Below are positions 10,301-17,884 of a stretch of DNA of 64,000 nt, piece by piece (position 1 is the stretch's first letter; each line of letters starts with the position of its first letter). Below the pieces are notes generated by a model. The model saw only the letters and a list, made by a program, of their open reading frames with translations, ran no database searches and was not told the origin of the DNA. The translations under genes were made by a program, and so were the position numbers. Source of the DNA: Segatella copri (GTDB lineage Bacteria; Bacteroidota; Bacteroidia; Bacteroidales; Bacteroidaceae); contig NZ_NMPZ01000009.1 in assembly GCF_002224675.1 (NCBI RefSeq), forward strand, positions 88,269 through 152,268. Reading direction: 5' to 3'.

Positions 10301-10544
10301 GGGCATCGGTAAGCTGATTGGTGCACCAGTGGCAGGAACAATGACTGCCGTATGGTGGGAGACATTGATGGACCGCAGTCTGGTATTCGGTATTCCACAG
10401 GTAGGTTGCCGTGATATGCGTGGCACCTTCGGCGAGAACACCACCCTCTATCCAGACGTCGAGGTGTATAACTCTCCTGAGGATTACATCACCGGACATG
10501 ATACCCAGCTCATCAGAGCCGTAGAGGAAATGATGAAGAAGTAA
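7311..10544 (+). CDS. tricorn-type S41 serine protease with beta-propeller
   Basis: A 1077-residue secreted or periplasmic protease. A signal peptide (MKKLILSAALLAASLASQAQ) is followed by PD40/WD40-like blades with repeated SPDG motifs over about residues 25-540 and a Lys/Glu-rich linker near residues 560-600. Next come a tricorn core-like region, a PDZ-like domain and an S41 catalytic domain. NASHTG places Ser768-His769 where tricorn proteases have their Ser-His pair, and YSNGHGFPW places Ser985 at the expected nucleophile position. Tricorn-like enzymes degrade oligopeptides, with the propeller acting as a substrate filter. The gene is monocistronic: its own promoter is upstream and a hairpin terminator downstream. 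The exact catalytic role of Ser985 is inferred from motif order. Confidence 0.9.
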   Translation: MKKLILSAALLAASLASQAQQGPLWMRYPAISPDGSTIAFAYKGDLYCVPANGGEARQLTTHAAYDSQPIWSPDGKKIAFTSNREGSLDVYVISAKGGAPTRLTTHSGKETPIAFKDNDHVLFSANIMPTAQSNLFAANEFSQVYEVSTEGGRPKLYSVLPMENISINKNGQVLYHDKKGYEDAWRKHHTSPITRDIWMLDNGKYQKLTTFKGEDRNPVWAADNQSFYYLSEQDGSFNIYRRNIASGKDTQITQQKKNPIRFLTSSNDGLLCYGFDGEIYTVKEGAQPQKVSISITTDNDEPSLIRKVQSWGATEIALSPDAKEVAFVMHGDVYVTSTEYKTTKRITDTPQQERNLSFAPDGRSLVYASERNGVWQIFQAKIKNEKEKNFTYCSEIEEEQLTKTNITSQYPAYSPDGKEVAFYEDRATLRIINLKSKEVRTVLDGKYNYSYSDGDIWFEWSPDSKWLMCSYIGNGGWNNTDIAVVKADGKEVHNITDSGYSDSNGKWVLGGKAILFESDRAGYRSHGSWGAEYDAYLMFLDLEAYDRFRMSKEELELAEANKDEKEKKADEKEEKKKENKKKKEEKTGKIEVDKVKPLELDFENCRDRVVRLTVNSSNMGDAIIDSKGEKVYYQAAFEGGYDLWCHDLKEGSTTLMMKGIGGGGFVADKDIKNLFLCNGSSIKKIDLGSKATTNIDFEAPFNYKPAEERQYLFDHVWRQVADKFYDPKMQGVDWEYYRKVYEKFLPYINNNFDFAEMLSEMLGELNASHTGCRYYAGGASLSTAALGAFFDPNYEGDGLKIQEVIKRGPFAVKKNEVTAGCIIEKIDGEAIKAGKDYNALLDGKAGKNVRLTIKNTKGKTFDLIIKAISQGDQQELLYKRWVDRNRAIVDSVSKGRIAYVHVKAMNSESFRTVYSELLSDKNRNKDAVIVDERHNGGGWLHDDLCTLLSGKQYQEFVPHGKVVGKDPFNKWTKPSCVLICEDDYSNGHGFPWVYKELGIGKLIGAPVAGTMTAVWWETLMDRSLVFGIPQVGCRDMRGTFGENTTLYPDVEVYNSPEDYITGHDTQLIRAVEEMMKK

Positions 10545-10631
10545 GGAAGAGGAATTATTCCGTCGAAAAAGGTATCAAAAACAGGAATTATTCCGAGATT
10601 TCGATTAAATCAATCGATTGATTCAACATCA

Positions 10632-10669
10632 AAAGAGCGTGATCGCCAAATAAGGCAATCACGCTCTTT
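10632..10669. terminator. bidirectional hairpin terminator
   Basis: A 38-nt inverted repeat with arms AAAGAGCGTGAT/ATCACGCTCTTT and inner GCC/GGC. A T-rich run follows on both strands. It separates the convergent protease gene and DUF2023 gene. Confidence 0.85.
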
Positions 10670-10706
10670 CTTTGTTAACATTAAAATATTCGAAGATGAA
10701 AGAAAT

Positions 10707-11060
10707 CTAGCAAACTTTCTTCTTTCGCTCACAATAGCGTTCGCATTGAGCACAAATGTCATATCCCAGCATGGCACCCAGGATGAAATCCTCTTCCGGC
10801 GTAAGCTGGCATAAGGGTTTGGTAACAATCATGCGGATAGCATCCAGACATTCCTTCTTACCAAAGAAGAGATTCAGACGGTCGTTGCCAACCGGCTGGA
10901 TGATGTAATCAATGTTCTGACGCTCTAATCTTGTTATGGCAAAAGACTCATATTTCCTGTTGAAGGTGTAGAGCACCAGACGGCGCACGCCCTTCTTATA
11001 TTCATATATATGATTCATCAGAACCTTCAAATCTACTGGTGTTGCGATTTCCTGCTGCAT
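10707..11060 (-). CDS. DUF2023 family protein
   Basis: A 117-residue soluble protein. The pattern [14 protein letters not shown], followed by a short hydrophobic strand and a Cys-rich C-terminus ([16 protein letters not shown]), fits DUF2023. The clustered cysteines suggest metal or redox function, which is inference. It lies 130 nt downstream of the flavodoxin gene in the same orientation; this pairing is common in Bacteroidota and suggests a role in flavodoxin-dependent electron transfer. The intervening 130 nt contains no recognisable feature beyond AT-rich sequence. Confidence 0.75.
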   Translation of the reverse strand: MQQEIATPVDLKVLMNHIYEYKKGVRRLVLYTFNRKYESFAITRLERQNIDYIIQPVGNDRLNLFFGKKECLDAIRMIVTKPLCQLTPEEDFILGAMLGYDICAQCERYCERKKKVC

Positions 11061-11190
11061 ACTATCCGAATTAATCTAGTTTCTTATCAGGAATCAGAGA
11101 ATTCTATGATTTAAAAATCTATGAACCCAAAATGACTCAAGATTCTATAGTCAGAGATTTCTATGACTCCTGAAAAATTATTTTTTAATA

Positions 11191-11685
11191 CTAAAGCGCT
11201 GGTTTGATAGCCTCAATCCAGGCATCGATACGCTCCTCAGTCTTATCTTCCTCGTTCACCTCGTCGAGTGCGAGTCCCAGGAACTTGTCGTCCTCAACAG
11301 CCTCACTGTCATCATAGGTGTATCCATCTGTAGAAACACCAGGCAAAACGGTAGCACCAGCCTCAACAGCGGCATCATAGAGTTCCTTCATGCCGCCGCA
11401 GAATGTATCAGGGTAAGACTCGCTGTCGCCACAACCAAACAGGGCAACAGTCTTGCCAGTCAAGCCGGCACTCTTCAGCGTCTTCACGCCATCATACCAG
11501 TCATCCTGCATCTCGCCGGCACCCCAGGTAGAAGTACCGAGAATGAGATTCTCATGACTTGCGATAGTAGCATCATCGATGTTAGCTACATCTACAGCTT
11601 CCACGCCCAACTTAGAGGCGATGGTTTCGGCAATCGACTGGCATGAGCCAGTAGAAGAGCCATAAATTACGATAGTTGTTTTCAT
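11191..11685 (-). CDS. fldA: flavodoxin
   Basis: A 164-residue long-chain flavodoxin, an FMN-binding electron carrier that replaces ferredoxin under iron limitation. The N-terminal phosphate loop is YGSSTGSCQSIAE. The FMN-flanking aromatic loop is STWGAGEMQDDWYD, and FGCGDSESYPDTFCGG is the second isoalloxazine loop. Its length matches the long-chain group. It has its own promoter (TATCTTTG at 11725-11732) and is followed by DUF2023. Its placement a few kilobases from a heme operon fits a general iron theme, but no shared regulatory site was found. Confidence 0.92.
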   Translation of the reverse strand: MKTTIVIYGSSTGSCQSIAETIASKLGVEAVDVANIDDATIASHENLILGTSTWGAGEMQDDWYDGVKTLKSAGLTGKTVALFGCGDSESYPDTFCGGMKELYDAAVEAGATVLPGVSTDGYTYDDSEAVEDDKFLGLALDEVNEEDKTEERIDAWIEAIKPAL

Positions 11686-11724
11686 TTGTCCTTAATCTCT
11701 TTTAGTTACATTTATTTTCGGGTG

Positions 11725-11732
11725 CAAAGATA
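11725..11732 (-). promoter_or_regulatory. -7 element of flavodoxin promoter
   Basis: TATCTTTG on the minus strand, a perfect TAnnTTTG match 39 nt upstream of the flavodoxin start. The -33 element is weak. Confidence 0.6.
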
Positions 11733-11807
11733 CAGCCTTTTCCCTTTATCTGCAATACCTAAAAATGATGGTTTCGGGAAAATACCTAGATATGGGGATA
11801 GGAGAAA

Positions 11808-11918
11808 AGGTTTAGGATGGTTGAGCCTAAAACTTCCGGAATCTGAGGACTTTTAAGACAATTCATCCTAAAACTTTCTTAAATCTTATACTTTTAAGAT
11901 GATTGAGCCTAAAAAATA
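11808..11918. repeat. three imperfect repeats with 41-nt period
   Basis: Units at 11808-11836, 11849-11877 and 11890-11918 share the pattern TTTAAGA-x-ATT-x-AGCCTAAAA and repeat exactly every 41 nt. The last unit abuts the -7 element of the exonuclease promoter (11920-11927). The regular spacing, about four helical turns, suggests a regulator bound on one face of the DNA. Confidence 0.55.
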
Positions 11919-11919
11919 G

Positions 11920-11927
11920 TATCTTTG
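11920..11927 (+). promoter_or_regulatory. -7 element of exonuclease promoter
   Basis: TATCTTTG on the plus strand, 33 nt before the exonuclease start. A clear TTTG -33 element is not visible; the region is occupied by the 41-nt repeat units. Confidence 0.6.
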
Positions 11928-11959
11928 TACCTAAAATAAAAACATAAATACTTAATTCG

Positions 11960-12454
11960 ATGAAAGATTTTGCAGCGATAGATTTCGAAACGGCCAACCA
12001 GCAGCGTACAAGCGTCTGCTCGGTGGGCATCGTGATAGTGAGGGATGGCGAGATAGCAGACAGTTACTACAGCCTCATCAAGCCCGAGCCGGAATATTAC
12101 TCTTATTGGAACACCCGAGTTCACGGCCTGACCCTGGAAGACACGATGAATGCAGATGTCTTCCCGAAAGTCTGGGCAGAGATAGCGCCCAAGATAGAAG
12201 GCCTGCCCCTGGTTGCCCACAACGCCCCCTTCGACGAAGGCTGCCTGAAGGCCGTATTCCAGACGTATCAGATGGAATATCCCGGCTACGAATTCCACTG
12301 CACCTGCCGTGCCTCCCGAAGAAAGCTGGGCACTCTCCTCCCCAACCATCAGCTCCAGACCGTAGCCGCCTATTGCGGTTACAACCTCACCCAGCACCAC
12401 AATGCCCTAGCAGATGCCGAAGCCTGTGCCTGGATAGCAAGAGAGCTGCTATAA
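11960..12454 (+). CDS. DEDDh-type 3'-5' exonuclease (DNA pol III epsilon-like)
   Basis: A 164-residue single-domain exonuclease. Exo I is AIDFETAN (Asp, Glu), Exo II includes HNAPFDEG (Asp), and Exo III is HNALADAEACA (His and Asp), giving the DEDDh set of metal-binding and catalytic residues. Family members remove 3' nucleotides from DNA or RNA and include the proofreading subunit of DNA polymerase III. There is no BRCT or other C-terminal extension, so this is the short stand-alone form found widely in Bacteroidota. The gene is monocistronic with its own promoter. Confidence 0.88.
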   Translation: MKDFAAIDFETANQQRTSVCSVGIVIVRDGEIADSYYSLIKPEPEYYSYWNTRVHGLTLEDTMNADVFPKVWAEIAPKIEGLPLVAHNAPFDEGCLKAVFQTYQMEYPGYEFHCTCRASRRKLGTLLPNHQLQTVAAYCGYNLTQHHNALADAEACAWIARELL

Positions 12455-12546
12455 ATAATAGTCTATATCTTGCCGATAAAGTATAAAAAAGCATAATTTC
12501 GGCAGAATATAATATACTATATTTTGCCGCAATCGCTATTTTTTTG

Positions 12547-12554
12547 TATTTTTG
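12547..12554 (+). promoter_or_regulatory. -7 element before broken AAA ATPase
   Basis: TATTTTTG matches TAnnTTTG and lies 44 nt before the ATG at 12599. Upstream at about 12472-12535 are TTGCCGA and TCGGCAGAA half-sites that form a loose dyad, similar in placement to palindromes before other ATPases in the window. Confidence 0.5.
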
Positions 12555-12598
12555 CACAAAATATCAAATACAAGAAAATAATAGGAAAGGAAGAAAAT

Positions 12599-13961
12599 AT
12601 GATTGTAGGAAGAAAAGAAGAGAAAGACATTCCTTATCAAACAAGCACTGAAAGATCGCATCACCTTTCAGCATACAGGTGTGTCGCCTGTTGACCAAGA
12701 TAACGACAGAAACAGACTGAAAACACAACTGGAAAGTTTCTATTATGCCCTTCTCAACCAAGGATTGGAAGGTTATAAGATGCCCAAGTCCTGGATGGAA
12801 GCGTTCTTCTTGCTCGAACAGTTGCTACAAGACCAAGACAATGGCAAACGACAAGTCATCTTTATCGACGAACTTCCGTGGATGGATACCCCCCGTTCCG
12901 GATTTCTTCCAGCCTTCGAGAACTTCTGGAATAGCTGGTGTAGTGGCAGGGACAATATCATGCTTGTGGTTTGCGGTAGTGCTACTTCCTGGATTCTCAG
13001 TAATCTATCAAGAAGCAAAGGAGGACTCTACGGACGCTTGACTGCAGAAATCAAGCTCTCACCCTTCACTCTGAAAGAATGCGAAGAGTATTTCGAGCAT
13101 GCTAACATCCAAATGAGTCAATACGATATCCTGCAAAGCTATATGGTCTTTGGAGGAATACCTTACTATATGGGGTACTTCCAAAAAGGGTTAAGCTTCG
13201 AGCAAAATGTAGATAAGATTCTTTTTGGCAATAGACCTAGACTGAAAGATGAGTTTAACAGGCTTTTTGCTGCAATCTTCAACAATCCGGAAGATAGCAA
13301 AAAGGTAGTACGTTTATTGGCAACCCGCCATTCCGGTTTCACTCGTGAAGAAATCAGCCAAGCCACAGGTCTCCCTCTGGGAGGAGGTTTGTCTAACACC
13401 CTTGCAGCTTTGGCTGAAAGTGATTTCATCACAAGCTATTCGCCATACGGGATGCCCAAAAGTACAACATACTATAAACTGATAGACAACTTCTGTCTCT
13501 TTTGGCAGAAATACGTAGAACCCCATGGAAAGGAAAACGGTTTTGTAAGCGACAACATGACTTCTGATGTATTAAAAGCATGGCATGGAGTGGCCTTCGA
13601 AGAAGTTTGCTGGCAACATTTCCAGCAAATCAAGCAGGCTCTTGGAGTTGCTGGTGTAAAAACCTCGATCTCTGCATGGAACGTGAAAGGAACAGAGGAG
13701 AAAGAAGGCACCCAAATTGACCTGCTGATCAGCAGAAACGACAATGTAGTAAACTTATGCGAGATGAAATTTGCCAGCGCTCCTTATACCATCAGCAAGG
13801 AAGAGGAACAGCGCTTGCGCCATCGCATAGAATCCCTAAAAGCAACGCTTTCTCCCAAGCAGTCCATTCATCTCACGATGATTACAACCTATGGGGTGGC
13901 GTATGGCAAGCATAGTGGAATAGTTCAAAAGGAAGTTAAAATGGAGGATTTGTTTAAATAA
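12599..13961 (+). pseudogene. AAA ATPase (ATPase_2/DUF234 type) with Walker A deleted
   Basis: The original start MIVGRKEEK is visible at 12599-12625, but that frame stops at TGA within 100 nt. The +1 frame reads KTFLIKQALKDRITFQHTG from 12624, which is the normal sequence just after the Walker A lysine. About 25-30 residues, including the P-loop glycines, are missing, and the frame has shifted. The deletion probably arose between similar GGAAGAAAAGAAGAG-type tracts. The rest is intact: Walker B-like VIFIDELPWMD, a helical middle and a C-terminal nuclease-like half (GTQIDLLISRND ... NLCEMKFA). A start at GTG 12681 would give 426 residues but no ATP-binding loop. Treated as inactivated. Confidence 0.8.
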
Positions 13962-13968
13962 AACAGAC

Positions 13969-14008
13969 GCAGAGTCCTGCTGGCATCATTGCCAGTAGGA
14001 CTCTACGC
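13969..14008. terminator. cassette hairpin terminator, copy 1
   Basis: Arms AGAGTCCTGCTGGC and GCCAGTAGGACTCT around a 6-nt loop. The outer strand continues TACGCTTTTAAAATTATCG, shared with copy 4 at 41948. It closes the broken ATPase gene. Four members of this family occur in the window, always behind an ATPase or the Thr/Glu/Gln-rich gene. Confidence 0.8.
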
Positions 14009-14071
14009 TTTTAAAATTATCGAAAATATCCATAAAAGAATACCTTCAAACACCACGAATCACTTATCTTA

Positions 14072-14107
14072 CGAAGAAAAAGTGGCAATATTGCCAAAAA
14101 ATCTTCG
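14072..14107. promoter_or_regulatory. palindromic operator, upstream copy
   Basis: A 36-nt dyad: outer arms CGAAGA/TCTTCG and inner arms GGCAAT/ATTGCC. It lies 29 nt before the -7 box. A near-identical copy sits right after the -7 box, so the promoter is bracketed. Confidence 0.7.
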
Positions 14108-14136
14108 CAGAATTCTTATATTTAAGAAAAAAAGCG

Positions 14137-14180
14137 TATCTTTGCGAAGAAAAAATGGCAACATTGCCAAAAAATCTTCG
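14137..14180 (+). promoter_or_regulatory. -7 element plus downstream operator of DUF4143 ATPase
   Basis: TATCTTTG at 14137-14144 is followed immediately by the second 36-nt dyad (14145-14180: CGAAGA, GGCAACATTGCC, TCTTCG). A factor bound to both dyads would cover RNA polymerase contacts and the transcript start. Autoregulation is inferred. Confidence 0.7.
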
Positions 14181-14194
14181 TAAAGAGAAATAAT

Positions 14195-15451
14195 ATGCAA
14201 ATAAAAAGAAACTTCTATTTACAGCAACTCATAGATGGAAAACAGAATGGGTTGATAAAGATTATCACAGGAATTAGACGATGTGGAAAGTCATACTTAC
14301 TCTTCACACTCTTTCGGCAGCACTTGATAGCGACAGGTGTAGCCGACGATCATATTATCCGAATTGCATTAGATGATATTGAGAATACCGAATTACGTGA
14401 CCCTCTTCGCCTCTACAGAAACATCAAGGCAAGTATGATAGATAGCGATTTATATTACATCCTTTTGGATGAAGTGCAGCTAGTACCTCGTTTTGAAGAA
14501 GTCTTGAATAGTCTTCTGAGAATAGACAATGCCGATGTGTATGTGACCGGAAGTAATTCTAAATTCTTATCCAGCGACATCATCACAGAATTCAGAGGAC
14601 GCGGCGATGAAATTCATCTCTATCCCTTATCACTGTCAGAGTATTGCGAAGGAACCGGTCAGACACCTAGGGATGCTTGGAAAGATTATTATACCTATGG
14701 TGGGCTTCCTCAAGTATTATCATTAGAAACAGAGAAGAAGAAACTCGATTATCTGACCAATTTGTTTGAAAGTGTTTACTTAATCGATGTTATAGAACGA
14801 AACAAGATTAAGAACAGAGCTGAATTTGAGGAACTAGTACGCATTATTGCCTCAGGGATTGGTGCGCCTACGAATCCATCAAAATTGTCCAACACCTTTA
14901 AAAGCGTAAAGAAGGTAAACATCACTTCTGTAACGATAGATCGCTATTTGGGCTATATGCAAGATGCTTTTATCATAGAAAAGGCTATTCGTTATGACAT
15001 AAAGGGGAAAAAATACATTGGCAGTTTAGCTAAGTACTATTTTTCTGATCTGGGGATAAGAAATGCGCTACTCGGATTGCGCCAACAGGAGGAAACTCAC
15101 ATCATGGAGAATATTCTGTATAATGAGTTGCGACGTCGTGGCTGCAAAGTTGATGTGGGTATGATAGAACAACGCTTTATTGACAAAGATGGTAAATGGC
15201 AACGCAAACAGTTAGAGGTTGACTTTGTGGTAAATGAAGGCAGCTTACGATACTATATACAGTCAGCACTAGCTTTACCTGATGAAGAGAAAAGAAAACA
15301 GGAAACAGCTTCTCTCCTTAAAATCAATGATACTTTTAAGAAAGTCATAGTTGTGAAGGATGACATTAAACCATGGAGAGACGAAAATGGCATTCTTACC
15401 ATTGGTTTACTTGATTTTCTGATGGACGAAAATTGCTTAAACCATCTATAG
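14195..15451 (+). CDS. AAA_14 ATPase with DUF4143 domain
   Basis: A 418-residue intact protein. N-terminal AAA domain: Walker A GIRRCGKS near residue 26, Walker B YYILLDEVQLV near residue 88, and the sensor-like VTGSNSKFLSSD. The DUF4143 domain covers about residues 200-370 and ends in a restriction-endonuclease-like segment (LEVDFVVNEG). The C-terminus is DDIKPWRDENGILTIGLLDF. The family is very numerous in Bacteroidota and its function is unclear; linkage to toxin-like or regulatory roles has been suggested. The start at 14195 fits because the operator palindrome ends 14 nt before it. Two decayed relatives in this window (15848 and 41087) keep its N-terminal or C-terminal ends. Confidence 0.88.
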   Translation: MQIKRNFYLQQLIDGKQNGLIKIITGIRRCGKSYLLFTLFRQHLIATGVADDHIIRIALDDIENTELRDPLRLYRNIKASMIDSDLYYILLDEVQLVPRFEEVLNSLLRIDNADVYVTGSNSKFLSSDIITEFRGRGDEIHLYPLSLSEYCEGTGQTPRDAWKDYYTYGGLPQVLSLETEKKKLDYLTNLFESVYLIDVIERNKIKNRAEFEELVRIIASGIGAPTNPSKLSNTFKSVKKVNITSVTIDRYLGYMQDAFIIEKAIRYDIKGKKYIGSLAKYYFSDLGIRNALLGLRQQEETHIMENILYNELRRRGCKVDVGMIEQRFIDKDGKWQRKQLEVDFVVNEGSLRYYIQSALALPDEEKRKQETASLLKINDTFKKVIVVKDDIKPWRDENGILTIGLLDFLMDENCLNHL

Positions 15452-15474
15452 GGAATAAAGCTATAGATAAACAC

Positions 15475-15624
15475 CTGACTACTGATACACCTGTAGCAAC
15501 AGAAGAGAACACCCAGACTGAGCAGCCAGCTACTGTTCAGGAAACTCCACAGGAGAATACTCAGAAGGAAGCAACTCAGCAGCAGGAGGCTACAGAGACA
15601 GAGCAGCAGATAAATGCTGAATAA
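15475..15624 (+). pseudogene. remnant of Thr/Glu/Gln-rich secreted protein, copy 1
   Basis: An open frame without a start or signal peptide ends in PQENTQKEATQQQEATETE and a terminal NAE, matching the C-terminal half of the intact gene at 41606. It begins just after the DUF4143 ATPase stop, apparently joined there by recombination. It is followed by cassette terminator copy 2. Confidence 0.7.
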
Positions 15625-15698
15625 AAAATTACTAGAGTTCTGTAGAGTTCAATAGAGTTCTATTTGCAGACGAAATATTTAAGAAATTAATAGGGAAA

Positions 15699-15739
15699 GC
15701 ATAGAATCCTGCTGGCATCACTGTCAGCAGGATTCTGCG
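15699..15739. terminator. cassette hairpin terminator, copy 2
   Basis: Arms AGAATCCTGCTGGC and GTCAGCAGGATTCT, then GCGTTTTTTG on the plus strand. It is followed by about 100 nt that also follow copy 3 at 40741, including the operator at 15806. Confidence 0.85.
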
Positions 15740-15805
15740 TTTTTTGATACAGAAGCATACACATGGATTTCTATAGAGCAAGCCAAAAGTTTAAATCTAT
15801 TAAAC

Positions 15806-15906
15806 ATTCCCGTTTTTTGTCATTAATGACACTTTTCGGGAATGACTATGATTATAAAAAGAGATTATCATTAAAATCATATCATGACAACAATGACTTT
15901 TAAGAT
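15806..15906 (+). pseudogene. operator and remnant of a DUF4143 ATPase
   Basis: 15806-15843 is a dyad: outer ATTCCCG/CGGGAAT and inner TGTCATTAATGACA. An ATG at 15848 opens MIIKRDYH, as in the remnant at 41087, then stops. The next 30 nt match the DNA encoding KPYHDNN near the C-terminus of that relative. Almost the whole gene is deleted, but its operator remains. With the terminator at 15699 this accounts for 15625-15946; nothing else is seen there. Confidence 0.65.
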
Positions 15907-15910
15907 GTCA

Positions 15911-15942
15911 ATGGTGCTGTACAGAAACCGATACAGCGCCAT
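15911..15942. other. hairpin after ADP-ribosylglycohydrolase gene
   Basis: Arms ATGGTGCTGTA/TACAGCGCCAT. On the minus strand it lies just past the stop of the 323-residue glycohydrolase. A related sequence (TACAGCAC..ATTG) follows the neighbouring glycohydrolase at about 16929-16965. The T-run is weak, so terminator function is uncertain. Confidence 0.45.
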
Positions 15943-15946
15943 CTTA

Positions 15947-16918
15947 TCAGACCATTGAGTAGAGATTCTGCACCTTGTTATGGAGCATAGAAGCATGGAG
16001 AAGACCACTTTTCCATTCTTCAGGAATTTGGTCTATTCCAAATTTAGCACCCAGGATAGCTCCTGCTACTGCTGCATTGGTATCCGCATCTCCTCCTGAT
16101 AAAACTATCTTCAGGATACCCTCTTTGTACGAGGTTGCATGCCAATAAGCCCATAGGGCAGCCCCTAAAGTTCTGAGCGTATATCCCATACTCTTTTCAT
16201 CATCCAGGCACAAAGAATCCAGACCTTCATGATATGCCAAGTCAACAAATGGAACGATTCGTTCATCATTTTGTTTGGCAATGCCAATCACCTCTTCATA
16301 ATCCAATATCCTGTCTTCAAAGACAAGAGCATGTATGATAGAAGAAACGATAACGCAAGAGCCCACACAGCGTGGATCAAAATGAGTTAGCTTACAGATA
16401 TTCTCAGCATTACTAGTCATATTTTCCTTCAGAAGCCCTACCACCGAAGTTCTCATAACAGCCCCATTAGCTGCAGCTTTTTTCTTTCCCATTTTCCAGA
16501 TAATCTCTGCGGCCTTCTGTGGATTCGAAGTATAGTCGCCAAGAGCCATTACATTATAAGTATGCCGGCCAATTCCCATGCCTCCGTTCATCATCCATTC
16601 CTTAAACCTTCTGGCAATATCAAGAATATCAACCTTTTGACAAGCCACAAAGGAATCTAAGATGCATAGCATCATGTCGGTATCATCAGTCCAATCGCCT
16701 CTTTGCCAACGACGACGATGATCATCCTGCACGATTTGTGAATAGTCCTCTATCCCATTAGGATAAAGACGATCTACCTCTTGTTTGGACATAAACTCCG
16801 TGCTCAGACCCAAGGCATCTCCTACAGCTTGCCCGAAGATGGTACCGAGGAATCTTTCTTTTATAGTTTCATTTTCCATATTTTTTCTATTCATACAACC
16901 AACAAATCGTAAAGTCAT
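15947..16918 (-). CDS. ADP-ribosylglycohydrolase family protein (DraG/ARH-like)
   Basis: A 323-residue alpha-helical protein of the ADP-ribosylglycohydrolase family, which removes ADP-ribose from proteins or nucleic acids using two metal ions. Motifs: DWTDDTDMM (metal-binding Thr-Asp-Asp), GAVMRTSVVGLL, and GGDADTNAAVAGAILGA (second metal-binding set). The first 14 residues look like leader sequence, and MENETIKERFLGTIFGQA (start about 16876) is a more natural beginning. It follows a paralogue by 58 nt in the same direction. No ADP-ribosyltransferase was seen nearby, so the target is unknown. It sits at the downstream end of the Ter-type cluster. Confidence 0.88.
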   Translation of the reverse strand: MTLRFVGCMNRKNMENETIKERFLGTIFGQAVGDALGLSTEFMSKQEVDRLYPNGIEDYSQIVQDDHRRRWQRGDWTDDTDMMLCILDSFVACQKVDILDIARRFKEWMMNGGMGIGRHTYNVMALGDYTSNPQKAAEIIWKMGKKKAAANGAVMRTSVVGLLKENMTSNAENICKLTHFDPRCVGSCVIVSSIIHALVFEDRILDYEEVIGIAKQNDERIVPFVDLAYHEGLDSLCLDDEKSMGYTLRTLGAALWAYWHATSYKEGILKIVLSGGDADTNAAVAGAILGAKFGIDQIPEEWKSGLLHASMLHNKVQNLYSMV

Positions 16919-16976
16919 CCATATCTAGCAATAGTGCTGTACCGATTACACAGCTCCACTTTTTTAACGACAACAC

Positions 16977-17882
16977 TTATTCCCTTTCATGCTCCTTCAG
17001 ATACAAATTAAACTCATTAAGAATCTGACGAAGATTATCATCAAGCACATTATTATATACACAATAAGCCAGTTCTTTTGGCATTTCCATCCCTCTTGTA
17101 GCAACAGCTATTCCTCCAGCCATACACGCCATAGTATCTGCATCACCGCCAAGAGAGATGGCATTACGGATAGCCGAAGTATAACTATCAGCTTCTAGAT
17201 ATGAGATGATAGATTCAGGAACACTCGACTGACAACTAACCCTAAATCCATAATCGGGACGTATTTCTGCAAGAGTACGGTGAAGATTGTACCCTTCAAA
17301 ATGAGCCTCAACGTAATCGCATATTTGCTTCTTGTCTTTTCCTTGACGAGCCAGGAAGATACAAGCAGCTATAGCCTGCGCCCCCTTTATCCCTTCAGGA
17401 TGGTTATGAGTCACCTCTGCAGAAATCTTAGCAAGCTGTAAAGCCTCATCCAATGTCTTGGCATAAAAGCCACATGGACTTACTCGCATGGCAGAACCGT
17501 TGCCATAGCTGTTATACGGTTCCGTTTTTCTACTAATAATCCACCGCAAGAACTTCTTCCCATAGCCAACAAACATATACTTCCGTCCCAATTCTTTCAT
17601 ACACTCCACGAGCTTCTCATGAGTATGTTCAGGATCAATCGTCAGCCATTTTGCAACAGCCAAGGTCATAACCGTATCATCCGTAAAACGAGGCTCTTTG
17701 TATATATCGAAGTCCCCATGCTTCACTGGATGAAATTCATACGCAGCCCCGAAGCAATCGCCAGCGATTGCTCCAATGATACCAGTTGTAGGAAAGGGCA
17801 ACTCTTCCCTTTTAGTCTTGTGCTTTCCCATTTTACGAAAAAGTGCACTCCATAAATCCGAGAAATTCTTTAGTAACACCAT
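16977..17882 (-). CDS. ADP-ribosylglycohydrolase family protein, second copy
   Basis: A 301-residue paralogue of the adjacent gene, clearly diverged. Motifs: IIGAIAGDCFGAAYEF at the start of the fold, RFTDDTVMTLAVAKWL for the first metal site, NGSAMRVSPCGF, and GGDADTMACMAGGIA for the second. It starts 2 nt after the stop of a 54-residue basic protein, so the two are probably translationally coupled. The N-terminal 28 residues are extra and basic (KMGKHKTKREE). Hydrolase chemistry is supported by motif retention; the substrate is unknown. Confidence 0.88.
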   Translation of the reverse strand: MVLLKNFSDLWSALFRKMGKHKTKREELPFPTTGIIGAIAGDCFGAAYEFHPVKHGDFDIYKEPRFTDDTVMTLAVAKWLTIDPEHTHEKLVECMKELGRKYMFVGYGKKFLRWIISRKTEPYNSYGNGSAMRVSPCGFYAKTLDEALQLAKISAEVTHNHPEGIKGAQAIAACIFLARQGKDKKQICDYVEAHFEGYNLHRTLAEIRPDYGFRVSCQSSVPESIISYLEADSYTSAIRNAISLGGDADTMACMAGGIAVATRGMEMPKELAYCVYNNVLDDNLRQILNEFNLYLKEHERE

Positions 17883-17884
17883 GA

